DNA of 33,774 nucleotides from Paramoeba atlantica (GCA_977017575.1 CDRNVI010000118.1:1-33774), one strand, 5' to 3'. Shown: positions 1 to 9,754, numbered from the stretch's first letter. Program-made: numbers and translations. Notes: generated by a model from the letters alone, not told the origin.

Positions 1-1
1 C

Positions 2-319
2 ATCCCTCAGGCCGACTTTGATGCTCAACAGTTAAAGGTCTTACCTTGGCAAACCACCTCTTTATACCAAAGTACCAAAGCTTATTTTGAGTCAAAACAT
101 TGCCAAATGGTTGCTTTGGAAAGATTGTCCGATATAGATACCGTGACCGATATAGAAAGGTTCTCCGGCTATATTCGCAGTTTAGGAAGGTTCTGGATTG
201 CCCTATTTTCTAAAATTTTACAGCGACACGACCAGGTTTTTCATGTAACCGAAAAATCTCCTGAAATACATAGTCGACAAATCCCATTTAATAAAGGCTC
301 ACCTATTTGTTTTGCTTAA
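2..319 (+). CDS. C-terminal end of an unidentified protein, possibly an arsenosugar-pathway glycosyltransferase
   Basis: An open frame runs in from the window edge and ends at TAA 317-319, giving about 105 C-terminal residues. The piece LERLSDIDTVTDIERF resembles the D-x-D-T-x-x-D-L/I tail of the DUF2064/rSAM-associated glycosyltransferases that often sit in arsenosugar clusters, and the next two genes fit that setting. The roughly 45 residues beyond that motif are not typical of the family, and the catalytic N-terminus lies outside the window, so the family call is an inference. It ends about 100 bases before the next gene on the same strand and may share its transcript. Confidence 0.45.
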   Translation: MPQADFDAQQLKVLPWQTTSLYQSTKAYFESKHCQMVALERLSDIDTVTDIERFSGYIRSLGRFWIALFSKILQRHDQVFHVTEKSPEIHSRQIPFNKGSPICFA

Positions 320-419
320 TCACATTAATTCTTGAACCTATAAACTGGTTCTTTCCTATTATTTTTCAGAAATACACCTATAGTGCTATTTCTGTACACA
401 AACCAAAAAAGCAAAACAC

Positions 420-755
420 ATGGCAAACTCATATTACGATCCAGCGGACTTACGAAAGTTTGGAAAAATCACTGAATGGAGCGAGGAACTAGGTAACAAA
501 TTCTTTGATTATTACGGAAAGGTTTTTGAGGAAGGAGCTCTAAGTGCCCGCGAAAAATCCTTGATCGCCCTAGCTGTGGCCCATGTAGTCAAATGTCCTT
601 ATTGCATTGATGCCTATACGAAGGATGGCTTACAACGCGGAATCACTAAAGAAGAAATGATGGAAGCTGTACATGCCGGTGCTGCGATTGAAAGTGGAGC
701 TACCCTTGTACATGGGGTACAGATGATGAACAAGTACAATAAACTATCTATGTAA
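420..755 (+). CDS. Carboxymuconolactone decarboxylase (CMD/AhpD-like) protein, arsenosugar-associated type
   Basis: 111 residues, the usual size of a single CMD domain. The core has a CPYC redox pair at about residues 59-62 followed by IDAYTKDGL, and a C-terminal HAGAAIESGATLVHG helix typical of the fold. In classical AhpD the residue four after the second Cys is His; here it is Tyr. CMD proteins next to arsS are usually annotated as arsenosugar biosynthesis-associated peroxidase-like proteins, and the position 76 bases upstream of arsS supports that. The likely role is a thiol-dependent redox partner in arsenosugar metabolism, but the actual reaction is not established. The ATG at 420 gives the natural domain start. 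Confidence 0.8.
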   Translation: MANSYYDPADLRKFGKITEWSEELGNKFFDYYGKVFEEGALSAREKSLIALAVAHVVKCPYCIDAYTKDGLQRGITKEEMMEAVHAGAAIESGATLVHGVQMMNKYNKLSM

Positions 756-831
756 TCACGTACCGCTGCGCTGTTGGACGTTAAAACTACTGCGTTGCCG
801 GAAATAAGATCAATTAATTCAGTTAAGTGAA

Positions 832-1920
832 ATGGAACAAAGTATATTGACCGATATTAAAAAAGCGGCAAAAAAATCATTAAAGGCACGTGAAAATGAG
901 CTTGCAGAAACCAACAAACAGTTGGATATCTTGAATGGAGGCATTTTTGCAGAGGGGGAGCTGCCCTATTTTAAAGATAAAATTGCTGAAATTGGCCATT
1001 TTCCCTTGCGCCCCAACAAATTGGAGATTCTACAAATCAATGTGGGCTATATGTGTAACCAGGTTTGCGAACATTGTCATGTGGATGCCGGACCGGACCG
1101 GAAGGAAATCATGACTCGCCAGACCATGGAGCAATGTCTGGAAGTAATTAAGAATACGGGTGCACATACTTTGGATCTTACTGGGGGTGCCCCTGAAATG
1201 AACCCAAATTTCAGATGGTTTGTGGAGGAAGCGGCAAAAGCGGGCATTCAGGATTTCATAGTCCGCTCTAATCTTACCATAATCCGGGCCAACAAAAAAT
1301 ACTATGATCTCCCCGAGTTCTTTAAAAAACATAATGTGCATGTGGTTTCGTCTATGCCACATTATACCCGAGGCAAAACGGACAAGCAGCGTGGTGATGG
1401 TGTTTTTGATAAATCCATTAAAGCTTTACAAGAGTTGAATTCCGTTGGATATGGTAGGCCGAATAGCGATTTGCGTTTGGATTTGGTTTACAACCCATCT
1501 GGAGCATTTTTACCCGGAGATCAGGCTGCCTTGGAGCAAGACTTTAAAAAAGCCTTGGATGAAGATTTCGACATTCAGTTTCACAATTTGTTTGCCATTA
1601 CCAATTTGCCCATTTCGCGCTTTCTGGATTATTTGATTGCTTCTGACAACTATGAAGACTATATGTATGCCCTGGTTGAGGCCTATAACCCTACGGCTGT
1701 TTCCAATGTAATGTGTACCAATACGATCTCCATAAGCTGGGATGGTTGGTTATACGATTGTGACTTTAACCAAATGTTGGACCTTAAGGTAGCCAGTAAG
1801 GTGAAACATATTAAGGACTACAATGAGGATGTCTTAAACCACCGCAACATCATTATATCACAACACTGTTATGGTTGTACAGCAGGCGCCGGAAGTAGTT
1901 GCCAGGGTACTGTGGCCTAA
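832..1920 (+). CDS. arsS: Arsenosugar biosynthesis radical SAM protein ArsS
   Basis: 362 residues. The radical SAM cluster motif CNQVCEHC (CX3CX2C) begins near residue 74, followed by HVDAGPDR and the glycine-rich LTGGAPE stretch that binds SAM. The C-terminal part has the Cys-rich layout of the DUF3641 domain: MCTN, YDCDFNQML, then HCYGCTAGAGSSCQG, which probably carries a second metal site. In the proposed pathway ArsS transfers the 5'-deoxyadenosyl group to dimethylarsenite after methylation by ArsM. No arsM is visible here; it may lie beyond the left edge. The start at 832 leaves about 70 residues before the cluster motif. The gene probably shares an operon with the CMD gene upstream. Confidence 0.93.
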   Translation: MEQSILTDIKKAAKKSLKARENELAETNKQLDILNGGIFAEGELPYFKDKIAEIGHFPLRPNKLEILQINVGYMCNQVCEHCHVDAGPDRKEIMTRQTMEQCLEVIKNTGAHTLDLTGGAPEMNPNFRWFVEEAAKAGIQDFIVRSNLTIIRANKKYYDLPEFFKKHNVHVVSSMPHYTRGKTDKQRGDGVFDKSIKALQELNSVGYGRPNSDLRLDLVYNPSGAFLPGDQAALEQDFKKALDEDFDIQFHNLFAITNLPISRFLDYLIASDNYEDYMYALVEAYNPTAVSNVMCTNTISISWDGWLYDCDFNQMLDLKVASKVKHIKDYNEDVLNHRNIIISQHCYGCTAGAGSSCQGTVA

Positions 1921-1975
1921 ATTAGGGTAAACTGTAGATAGTCCATCCGTATTTAAACCTTGTTATTTTACACTT

Positions 1976-1997
1976 AAACCGACCCACGGGTCGGTTT
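1976..1997. promoter_or_regulatory. Perfect GC-rich palindrome upstream of the TetR gene
   Basis: Arms AAACCGACCC (1976-1985) and GGGTCGGTTT (1988-1997) are exact reverse complements around AC. It lies 55 bases after arsS and about 150 bases before the tetR start, in a 224-base gap. The dyad resembles operators of TetR-family repressors. A terminator for the arsS transcript is the alternative, but no long T-run follows on the + strand. Confidence 0.5.
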
Positions 1998-2144
1998 GCC
2001 TTTTGCCTTCATTCCGTTTTGGGTCAATTTTTGTCATTTCACCGATTTTTCCTACAGCTACATCCGTAATTCTTTAGGTGAACCCAATTCTGAGGGAACT
2101 TTGTAACAGACTTGATAGTCTAATAACCCCAAAACCCAAATCTT

Positions 2145-2762
2145 ATGGACAAGAACCTAAAAAAACGGGAAACCATGCACCGTTTGTGTGCCAAAGGCCT
2201 TGAAGTGTTCCACGAAAAAGGCTATTACAATACTAGCTTGGATGATATACTAAAAGAATTGTCTCTTTCTAAGGGTGCCTTTTACCATCATTTTAAATCC
2301 AAAGAGGACTATTTTATTAGCATTGTACAAAACTTGGTGGTGCAAAAAGTTTATGCGCTATTGGTGGAGCCGTTGAACACCCAAGAGAACCCTCTCCCCG
2401 TTATCCTGGATAGCTTAGAGCAAGCATTGGAACCAGGCAAACAAAACGAAATGGTCTATGGCTTTATGCTCAACGACTTTTTAACAGAGTTTAACAAACG
2501 AAATGCTGAAATAAGCACTTACCTGAAAGATATCATTAAGGTCTGGGAGGTAAATTTGGTTTCCTTGCTTAAAAGAGGCAAAATTGATGGCCATATAGCC
2601 CGTCATGTGGATTGTGAAGGAGTTGCCTCCTATACCATTGCTTCATACCTAGGTATGCGCACCCTTTTTATGGGCAATACCAATAGGCAGTTAAAGTATC
2701 AATATATGCAGCAGTTGAAGCAATATTTTAATTCATTAGCCATTAGACATGCTGTTGCCTAA
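2145..2762 (+). CDS. TetR/AcrR-family transcriptional regulator
   Basis: 205 residues, normal for the family. The N-terminal helix-turn-helix is clear at about residues 27-60: TSLDDILKELSLSKGAFYHHF then KSKEDYF, where the FYHHF turn and recognition helix are characteristic. The remainder is an all-helical ligand-binding and dimerisation domain with no recognisable ligand signature. A TTTG at 2100-2103 and TAATAAC at 2121 with 17 bases between them is a weak match to the Bacteroidota promoter. The palindrome at 1976-1997 may be its operator. Its target is unknown; the adjacent arsS group is an obvious candidate. It converges on the next gene and overlaps its end by four bases. Confidence 0.92.
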   Translation: MDKNLKKRETMHRLCAKGLEVFHEKGYYNTSLDDILKELSLSKGAFYHHFKSKEDYFISIVQNLVVQKVYALLVEPLNTQENPLPVILDSLEQALEPGKQNEMVYGFMLNDFLTEFNKRNAEISTYLKDIIKVWEVNLVSLLKRGKIDGHIARHVDCEGVASYTIASYLGMRTLFMGNTNRQLKYQYMQQLKQYFNSLAIRHAVA

Positions 2763-3808
2763 GCTTTTAAAACTTCTAAAAGTTTGTCCACTACCTTTTG
2801 GGGAGCTATGGATTCCATTGCGGACTGGTATCCTCCCGGAAGTTTGTTTCCATACACTGACGTTGGAATCTTTGGGTACTGTTCCCTATCGGCCATCAGG
2901 GCATTTTCTATGGGCTGATCAAAAGGGTAGAAGCCTACAAAAGGGTGGGTTACTCCCCATAATGTGACCACAGGAATTCCAAAGTTGGCTGCCATATGCG
3001 CGTTGCCACTGTCCATGGACAACATTACATCCAAATTGGAAATCAGTTGTAGTTCTTGGGAAAAATTGAGTTTCCCAGCCATGTTCAGTGTATTTTTAAA
3101 ACTGGATGCAACCGTATTCAACTGCTGAATTTCTAGTGCTCCGCCTCCAAACAACAAAATTTTATACTTATCGGTCTTACATAGAAGCGCAACCACCTCT
3201 CTCATTAGGTGTAAGGGGTACATCTTGCCCTGGTGTGCCGCGAAAGGAGCAATTCCAATCCATTTTTTACTGTCCTGCCCAACAAGTTCAACTACATTTT
3301 CTGACAATTGTTGCCGTTCAAGCAATATCGTTTCTTCCAGCTTAATGGGATACCCCAATTCTCCAAAAACATCGGCATAACGCTGAGGGGTGGTTTTGAG
3401 CTGCCGAAACTTTTTATTACTAGCTCTTGTCAATGCCTTTTTATCAGACCGCCCTTTGTTCAACTGGATGACGGGAATACCATCTAAGGCAAAGTACTTT
3501 TTTAACACTCCGCTTCTTAACACATTGTGCAGGTCTGCCACTGCGGTAAATTGGAATGTGCGGAGTTCTTTGTACAAACGCCACAACCCCACCAAGCCTC
3601 TGTGTTTGTTTTCTACATCGGCCTCAAAAACCGTAACACGATCTAACTGGGAAAAAATGGGAGAAAAGTGACCTTTGGTAAGCACTGTTAACTCCACCTT
3701 TGGGTATTTGTCCAGTACGGTTTTTATGACTGGAATGGTCATGGCCACATCTCCCATGGCAGATAGGCGAATAACAAGAATGCGGGTTGATTTACCCTTT
3801 TTGTCCAC
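2759..3808 (-). CDS. Glycosyltransferase family 9 (heptosyltransferase-like) protein
   Basis: 349 residues on the minus strand. The N-terminus ILVIRLSAMGDVAMTIPV is the family 9 signature for the first Rossmann lobe. In the second lobe IGIAPFAAHQGKMYP contacts the sugar nucleotide, and MDSGNAHMAANFGIPVVTLWG is the conserved DSG..H.A...G.P.v.l.G block. The likely role is sugar transfer in outer-membrane lipopolysaccharide or a surface glycan on the cytoplasmic side; the substrate cannot be read from sequence. The start overlaps the end of the DUF4254-type gene by 17 bases, which indicates translational coupling. Confidence 0.92.
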   Translation of the reverse strand: MDKKGKSTRILVIRLSAMGDVAMTIPVIKTVLDKYPKVELTVLTKGHFSPIFSQLDRVTVFEADVENKHRGLVGLWRLYKELRTFQFTAVADLHNVLRSGVLKKYFALDGIPVIQLNKGRSDKKALTRASNKKFRQLKTTPQRYADVFGELGYPIKLEETILLERQQLSENVVELVGQDSKKWIGIAPFAAHQGKMYPLHLMREVVALLCKTDKYKILLFGGGALEIQQLNTVASSFKNTLNMAGKLNFSQELQLISNLDVMLSMDSGNAHMAANFGIPVVTLWGVTHPFVGFYPFDQPIENALMADREQYPKIPTSVYGNKLPGGYQSAMESIAPQKVVDKLLEVLKA

Positions 3809-4397
3809 GGAGAACCGGGTTTAGTTCATCGTCATTGTACATTTTCATCTGCTTATAGACTTTCATGTACTTGTCGCCAGATTCAATATCGGCCAATAAT
3901 TGATCAATTGCAGAGGACAAATCCTTCTTCTGTTCTAATAGGACAGTCAATTTTTTTTGGCAATTTTCAATGTGTTCCGAAGAAGCATCGGTACGGTTTA
4001 CCTCCTCCTGCATATGATAAATCTTTAGGGCCAGGATAGAAAGACGATCAAAGGCCCATGCCGGACTTTCTGTATTGATGGTTGCATCCTCCTTTACCTT
4101 AATGGACCTATATTTCTCCAAGAAATAGCTGTCTATATATTCTACTAAATCCGTTCTGTCCTGATTGCTGGCATCAATTTTACGTTTTAACTCAAGCGCG
4201 GCTACTGGATCAATGTCAGGGTCTCGAATGATATCCTCATAATGCCACTGCACGGTATCTATCCAGTTTTTTCGGTATAACAAGTGCTCCACCTTGTCTT
4301 TTGAGTAAGGGCTAACAAATTCTTGATTTACTTCGTCCTTAATATGATAAGTATCTATACTTTCTTGAAAGATATTAAAGGCAAATGCGCTGAACAT
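3792..4397 (-). CDS. DUF4254-type protein
   Basis: 201 residues from the ATG at 4397. An open frame continues upstream to 4484, but those residues overlap the next gene and do not look like the family. Starting at MFSAFAFNIFQ removes the overlap and matches the usual N-terminus. The protein is soluble, helical and highly charged, with an SPAWAFDRLSIL central motif and a C-terminal EQKKDLSSAI...LLADIESG segment. DUF4254 proteins are found in Bacteroidota, often beside glycosyltransferases; the function is not known. It sits between a membrane protein gene and the GT9 gene in one minus-strand run, so a role in envelope glycan synthesis is only a contextual inference. Confidence 0.8.
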   Translation of the reverse strand: MFSAFAFNIFQESIDTYHIKDEVNQEFVSPYSKDKVEHLLYRKNWIDTVQWHYEDIIRDPDIDPVAALELKRKIDASNQDRTDLVEYIDSYFLEKYRSIKVKEDATINTESPAWAFDRLSILALKIYHMQEEVNRTDASSEHIENCQKKLTVLLEQKKDLSSAIDQLLADIESGDKYMKVYKQMKMYNDDELNPVLRGQKG

Positions 4398-4435
4398 AGG
4401 CAAATTAATTTCCCGCAAAGATATTGCTTTATGGT

Positions 4436-5367
4436 TTACCGATTGAGATCCAAAGCGAAAAGCAAAAACGGAATCAGTATACAAACCGCCATTACCAACT
4501 CCCTTAAACGTGTTTTTTTAATACTCTCCAAATAGTTGGTCAAGAAAACGGCCGCCGGAAAAAAAGTAATCAAAATAGTGGAAGACCCGTTGAAAGTGAA
4601 AATGCAGAGAATTATCCCGAGGACAAAAGCCAAAAACACAATCCGTAGGGGCACCAACTTTCCGCCTCCCTTCTTTCTCACTTTTAAAAAAACAAGAGAG
4701 GATACTACAAGTATCAGCGCCGTATAGATCAATAGTTTTGCAATGCCCTTTTGGACCAAAAGACTGGTAGACAAAAAATCAAGGGGGAAACGGTAATGCT
4801 GCTCAAAAAAGGACAGTTCCCCGTAGACTTTTAAAATGGTAAATGCACATATAAAAAGAGTGATACATGCAGCCATTGGTACCATCCAACTTTTTGCTGT
4901 TTTTCTATCATAAACATTGATGACCACAAACACCAGTACTAAAAAAATAAGGGCCCATTCATAAAAAAGGCTTGCCAGGCCTATTAAAAGGGAAGAGTCA
5001 AAAATCTTGTGCTTTACGTTTTTGGAGGATTTAATGGCCAGTAACCTCCAAACCGCTATCATTAAAAAAAACTGGCAAAGATGGCATTCTTATCCAATAA
5101 GGTGTCTGAAAAAGTGAGCAGTAGCAAAACAAAAAACAACATGGCATAGGAACTAAAGTCCGTTACCTTCTCAGTCTTAACAACTTGATTAATCACAAAA
5201 AGCATGAGAAGTAAAGCTCCAACTGTCAAGATTTCCAACGGTACAGCAATGGTGCTCTCGGTATTTAAAAGGTGGTGCCCAGAATAAAAGCAATAAACCA
5301 AGAATAAAAAGACGGATAAAACTATATAGTTTATTGGTTTTGTTTTTCCAAAAAAGCTTGAAATCAT
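4436..5367 (-). CDS. DUF6427-type multipass membrane protein, frame broken once
   Basis: Two abutting minus-strand frames make one protein of about 310 residues. The first (5367 to 5062) begins MISSFFGKTKPINYI and ends ...TLLDKNAIFASFF; the second (from 5062) continues MIAVWRLLAI and runs to 4436. Together they give about eight hydrophobic segments, as in the flavobacterial DUF6427 family. The break is at a run of eight T (minus strand) before AATGATAGC; a ninth T would read straight through as ...SFFLMIAVW. A one-base homopolymer error in the sequence is more likely than a true pseudogene, because both halves keep good coding composition. The function is unknown. Confidence 0.7.
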
Positions 5368-5387
5368 CTTAGGTTTTACTACTTTTG
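5357..5387 (+). promoter_or_regulatory. Probable Bacteroidota sigma-A promoter for the small membrane protein gene
   Basis: CTTG at 5357-5360, exactly 19 bases, then TACTTTTG at 5380-5387, matching the Bacteroidota consensus TTTG-N19-TAnnTTTG with one difference. The ATG follows 19 bases later. A similar TA-n-TTTG lies on the opposite strand in the same 39-base gap, so divergent promoters probably overlap here. Confidence 0.5.
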
Positions 5388-5406
5388 CAAAGTAAATATA
5401 GCCAAC

Positions 5407-5628
5407 ATGAGCAAGTTTTTTTACGGAATCGAAGACTTATTTGTAAATGTATTTTTTGCCCCTTACGATATGTTCCGCTTTATGGAAAGTTGGTGGGCCT
5501 CCAACGCTGTGAATTGGGTTTTTGCCATTATTGGTTTTGTGGCCCTGGTGTATTGGATGAAGGAGCTCAAAATTTTCAACGATAATGGAGAGGAAGACAA
5601 AAGTATTTCTTCGCACTCCTATCTGTAA
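5407..5628 (+). CDS. Small DUF6341-type membrane protein
   Basis: 73 residues with one clear membrane segment, WVFAIIGFVALVYWM, at about residues 38-52, preceded by an aromatic N-terminus (FYGIEDLFVNVFFAPYD) and followed by a charged tail ending ISSHSYL. This matches the small conserved flavobacterial family DUF6341, sometimes mislabelled uracil phosphoribosyltransferase; no phosphoribosyltransferase motif is present. It is divergent from the DUF6427-type gene and convergent with purD, 55 bases apart. Its function is unknown. Confidence 0.75.
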   Translation: MSKFFYGIEDLFVNVFFAPYDMFRFMESWWASNAVNWVFAIIGFVALVYWMKELKIFNDNGEEDKSISSHSYL

Positions 5629-5683
5629 CTTACCAATAGCTCTTTTTTTACGTCAAATTCCCATGACGGAGTAGCCTTGAACT

Positions 5684-6325
5684 TTATAGGTCAAATCCAA
5701 GGTCCTTTCTGTAGTACATACCCTCAAAATGTAGTTTTTCCAAATTTTGATAGGATTTGTCGAGGGCCTGCTTAAAATCTTCGCCAAAGGAAGTAACCGT
5801 AATCACCCTTCCTCCATTTGTTACTACTTTGTTATCTGTAGTTTTGGTTCCTGCATGGAATACCAGTGAATCCTTAATCTCCTCAATTCCTGTAATCTCC
5901 TTCCCTTTTTCATAAGCCTCTGGGTAACCTCCTGATACAGCCATAACAGTAGTAGCTGTCCTAGAATCAATTTGAAGGTTGATTTGATCTAAATTCCCAT
6001 TGGCCATGGCGGTAAGTATTTCCACTAGATCCGTCTGAACCCTTGGAATGACCACTTCGGTTTCGGGATCACCCATCCGCACATTGTATTCAATAACCTT
6101 AGGTTGATCTCCAACCTTGATCAACCCAATAAATATAAATCCAACGTAGGGCAGCTTATCCCTTTTAAGCCCTTCTACAGTAGGTTTTACAATTTGATGC
6201 TCAATCGTCTGCATAAAATCCTTATCTGCAAAAGGAACAGGGGAAATGGCTCCCATTCCGCCCGTATTGAGTCCGGTATCTCCTTCACCGATACGTTTAT
6301 AGTCTTTTGCCGTGGGCAGGATCTT
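5684..6325 (-). CDS. purD: Phosphoribosylamine-glycine ligase PurD, C-terminal half, cut at the chimera junction
   Basis: About 213 residues of an enzyme that is normally about 425. PurD joins 5-phosphoribosylamine and glycine with ATP, the second step of purine synthesis. Visible signatures are AKDYKRIGEGDTGLNTGGMG at the start, FIGLIKVGDQPKVIEYNVRMGDPETE (metal and ATP-binding ATP-grasp segment), and a C-terminal domain with VMAVSGGYPEAYEKG. The reading frame upstream of the KILPTAKDY stretch loses similarity at about 6325-6328, where mitochondrial cox2 sequence begins on the other strand. The N-terminal half is therefore absent because of the junction and not because of decay. Confidence 0.95.
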   Translation of the reverse strand, partial: KILPTAKDYKRIGEGDTGLNTGGMGAISPVPFADKDFMQTIEHQIVKPTVEGLKRDKLPYVGFIFIGLIKVGDQPKVIEYNVRMGDPETEVVIPRVQTDLVEILTAMANGNLDQINLQIDSRTATTVMAVSGGYPEAYEKGKEITGIEEIKDSLVFHAGTKTTDNKVVTNGGRVITVTSFGEDFKQALDKSYQNLEKLHFEGMYYRKDLGFDL

Positions 6326-6335
6326 ATTGAATTTA
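6318..6335. other. Junction between bacterial and mitochondrial DNA
   Basis: Leftward, the minus strand reads as PurD up to the codon for K in KILP (6323-6325). Rightward, the plus strand reads as Cox2 from about 6326 ([11 protein letters not shown]). Base composition drops sharply from about 40 percent GC to below 25 percent across this point, and coding switches from mixed strands with the standard code to + strand only with TGA as Trp. No target-site duplication, repeat or integrase is visible. Confidence 0.9.
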
Positions 6336-6832
6336 GTTTCGATAGTTATATGGTACCTACTAATGAATTATCAGATAAAGGTTTACGTTTATTAGAAACT
6401 ACAAATCCAGTAGTATTGCCTGTAGATACTTTTATAAAAGTATATGTAACAGCTAGTGATGTATTACATTGTTGAGCTGTCCCTTCATTAGGTATAAAAA
6501 TAGATGCTTGTCCTGGTAGGTTAAATCAGGTAAATTTATTTATAGATAGAATTGGTCATTTTTATGGTCAATGTAGTGAATTATGTGGTGTAAATCATGG
6601 TTTTATGCCTATTGAAATATATAGTATAACTAAATTAGATTATATTACATATTTATGTTTAGCTTGTGAAGATTTTAGAAATAATTCGTTTAATCAACTA
6701 ATAAATTATTATCATTATTTTTATGAAGATGGAAGTAATGCTATTGTTTTTACTAGAGGTTTCTATGATTGATGACAAGATCAACTTAATTTATCAATAA
6801 AAGAATTTTTAAATAAAGAAAATAGTATATAA
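6326..6832 (+). CDS. cox2: Cytochrome c oxidase subunit 2, 5' end missing
   Basis: 168 residues of the periplasm-like CuA domain; the N-terminal membrane hairpin is missing because of the junction. Key features are [11 protein letters not shown], the aromatic region [24 protein letters not shown], and the CuA ligand loop [16 protein letters not shown] (Cys, Glu, Cys, His, Met all present). Trp codons in the aromatic region and near the C-terminus (FYDWWQDQ) are TGA, so a standard code would truncate it. The subunit accepts electrons from cytochrome c in complex IV of the inner membrane. It ends at TAA three bases before cox3. Confidence 0.95.
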
Positions 6833-6835
6833 AAT

Positions 6836-7705
6836 ATGATTAATAAATTTAAACATTTTCATTTTTGACATATTGTAACAATTAGTCCATGACCTTTATT
6901 ATTATCTATGTTTGCATTATCAATGCCAGTAGGTTTAGTAACTTTTTTTCAAGGATTTTATTATGGTGTACCTGTATTTTTTATAGGTTTAATTATGGTA
7001 ATATTTATTATATGTTTATGATTTAGAGATATAGTAATTGAAGCAAGTTATGAAGGTCATCATACTAAACAAGTTCAATCAAGCTTAATTATAAGCTTTT
7101 TACTTTTTATTTTTTCAGAAGTAATGCTTTTTGTAGCTTTTTTCTGAGCTTTTTTTCATTCAAGTATTTTTCCTACAGTAGAATTAAATTGTAGTTGACC
7201 TCCCGTAGGAATGAGTGAAATAATTATGGATCCTTTTGGTATTCCTTTATTAAATACTTTATTATTATTAACATCAGGTGCTACTTTAACTTTAGCACAT
7301 TTATATTTAAAACAAGGATATATGGATAAATGTTTATTAACTATGGTTGTTACAATTGTATTTGCTGTATTATTTTTATCTTTTCAGTTTTATGAATATA
7401 GTGTTTCTGCTTTTGATATTTCAGATGGTGTTTATGGTTCAACTTTTTTTTGTTGTACTGGTTTACATGGTTTTCACGTTATTGTTGGTACTATAGCTTT
7501 AAGTATGACTACTTATCGTATATATTTATCACATTTTTCACGTAATCACCATTTAGGTTTTGAATTTGCAGCTTGATATTGACATTTTGTTGATGTAGTA
7601 TGATTATTTTTATATATGATTATATATTGTTGAGGTAGTGATATGGTAGCTCCTCTTATATTAGAATTAAAAGATGGAAAAGAGAATATTTTTTATTTAG
7701 TATAA
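6836..7705 (+). CDS. cox3: Cytochrome c oxidase subunit 3
   Basis: 289 residues, close to the family norm, with seven hydrophobic segments. Hallmarks are HFHFWHIVTISPWPLL at the N-terminus, FFWAFFHSSIFP, the GLHGFHVIVGT segment with its conserved His, and the C-terminal FAAWYWHFVDVVWLFLY. Many Trp are encoded by TGA, including those in SPWP and WYWHFVDVVW. It starts at ATG three bases after the cox2 stop, implying a joint cox2-cox3-cox1 transcript. Confidence 0.97.
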
Positions 7706-7712
7706 CTTTACA

Positions 7713-9374
<1,662 letters not shown>

Positions 9375-9390
9375 TAATTTTACTAATATA

Positions 9391-9464
9391 ATCCCTCTGG
9401 TCTAATTGGTTAAGACATATCACTCATAATGGTACTGATATAGGTTCAAGTCCTATGGGGGATA
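9391..9464 (+). tRNA. trnM: tRNA-Met (CAU)
   Basis: Cloverleaf with acceptor ATCCCTC/GGGGGAT, D-stem GTCT/AGAC, anticodon loop CTCATAA and T-loop TTCAAGT. All seven acceptor pairs can form, with one G-U. One of two CAU tRNAs in the window; sequence alone does not settle which is the initiator. Confidence 0.93.
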
Positions 9465-9465
9465 A

Positions 9466-9537
9466 ATAGTTGTAGTGTAGTGGTTAACATATTAGTCTTC
9501 AAAACTAATGACATAGGTTCAAATCCTATCAACTGTG
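9466..9537 (+). tRNA. trnW: tRNA-Trp (UCA)
   Basis: Anticodon loop CTTCAAA on stem TTAGT/ACTAA gives anticodon UCA, which reads both UGA and UGG. This is direct genetic evidence that TGA codes for Trp here. Acceptor ATAGTTG/CAACTGT pairs fully with one G-U. Confidence 0.94.
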
Positions 9538-9569
9538 TTAATTATAGATGATATAATTAAATATAATAA

Positions 9570-9641
9570 AATAGGGTGACTGAAAGGTAAAGTATTGTTT
9601 TTTGGCAGCAAATCGTGTAGGTTCGAGTCCTACTCCTAAGT
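9570..9641 (+). tRNA. trnQ: tRNA-Gln (UUG)
   Basis: Anticodon loop TTTTGGC on stem TTGTT/AGCAA, T-arm GTAGG/CCTAC. Acceptor AATAGGG against TCCTAAG pairs at positions 3 to 7 but not at 1 (A-G) and 2 (A-A), suggesting 5' editing. Confidence 0.9.
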
Positions 9642-9654
9642 ATTAAAATTTTTT

Positions 9655-9727
9655 TTAAGGATAGTATAAATGGTTATTATAATTGATTGCAAATCTATAG
9701 ATATCGGTTCGAGTCCGTTTCCTAACT
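9655..9727 (+). tRNA. trnC: tRNA-Cys (GCA)
   Basis: Anticodon loop TTGCAAA; anticodon stem ATTGA/TCTAT has one T-T. Acceptor TTAAGGA against TCCTAAC fails at positions 1 (T-C) and 3 (A-A) and pairs at 2 and 4 to 7. The D-arm is weak. Confidence 0.85.
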
Positions 9728-9754
9728 TTTTTAAATTTAATATAAATATAATAA

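Noticed and set aside
1030-1362. A 110-codon minus-strand frame inside arsS
   Set aside because: It is the antisense shadow of the radical SAM gene and has no family features.
5629-5683. Rho-independent terminator between the small membrane gene and purD
   Set aside because: A T-run follows the stop but no convincing GC-rich stem precedes it.
6318-6335. Transfer of mitochondrial DNA into a bacterial chromosome
   Set aside because: Possible in principle, but the blunt double gene truncation and absence of integration marks fit a chimera better.
7211-7576. A separate 121-residue membrane protein
   Set aside because: It is the middle of cox3, cut out only if TGA is treated as stop.
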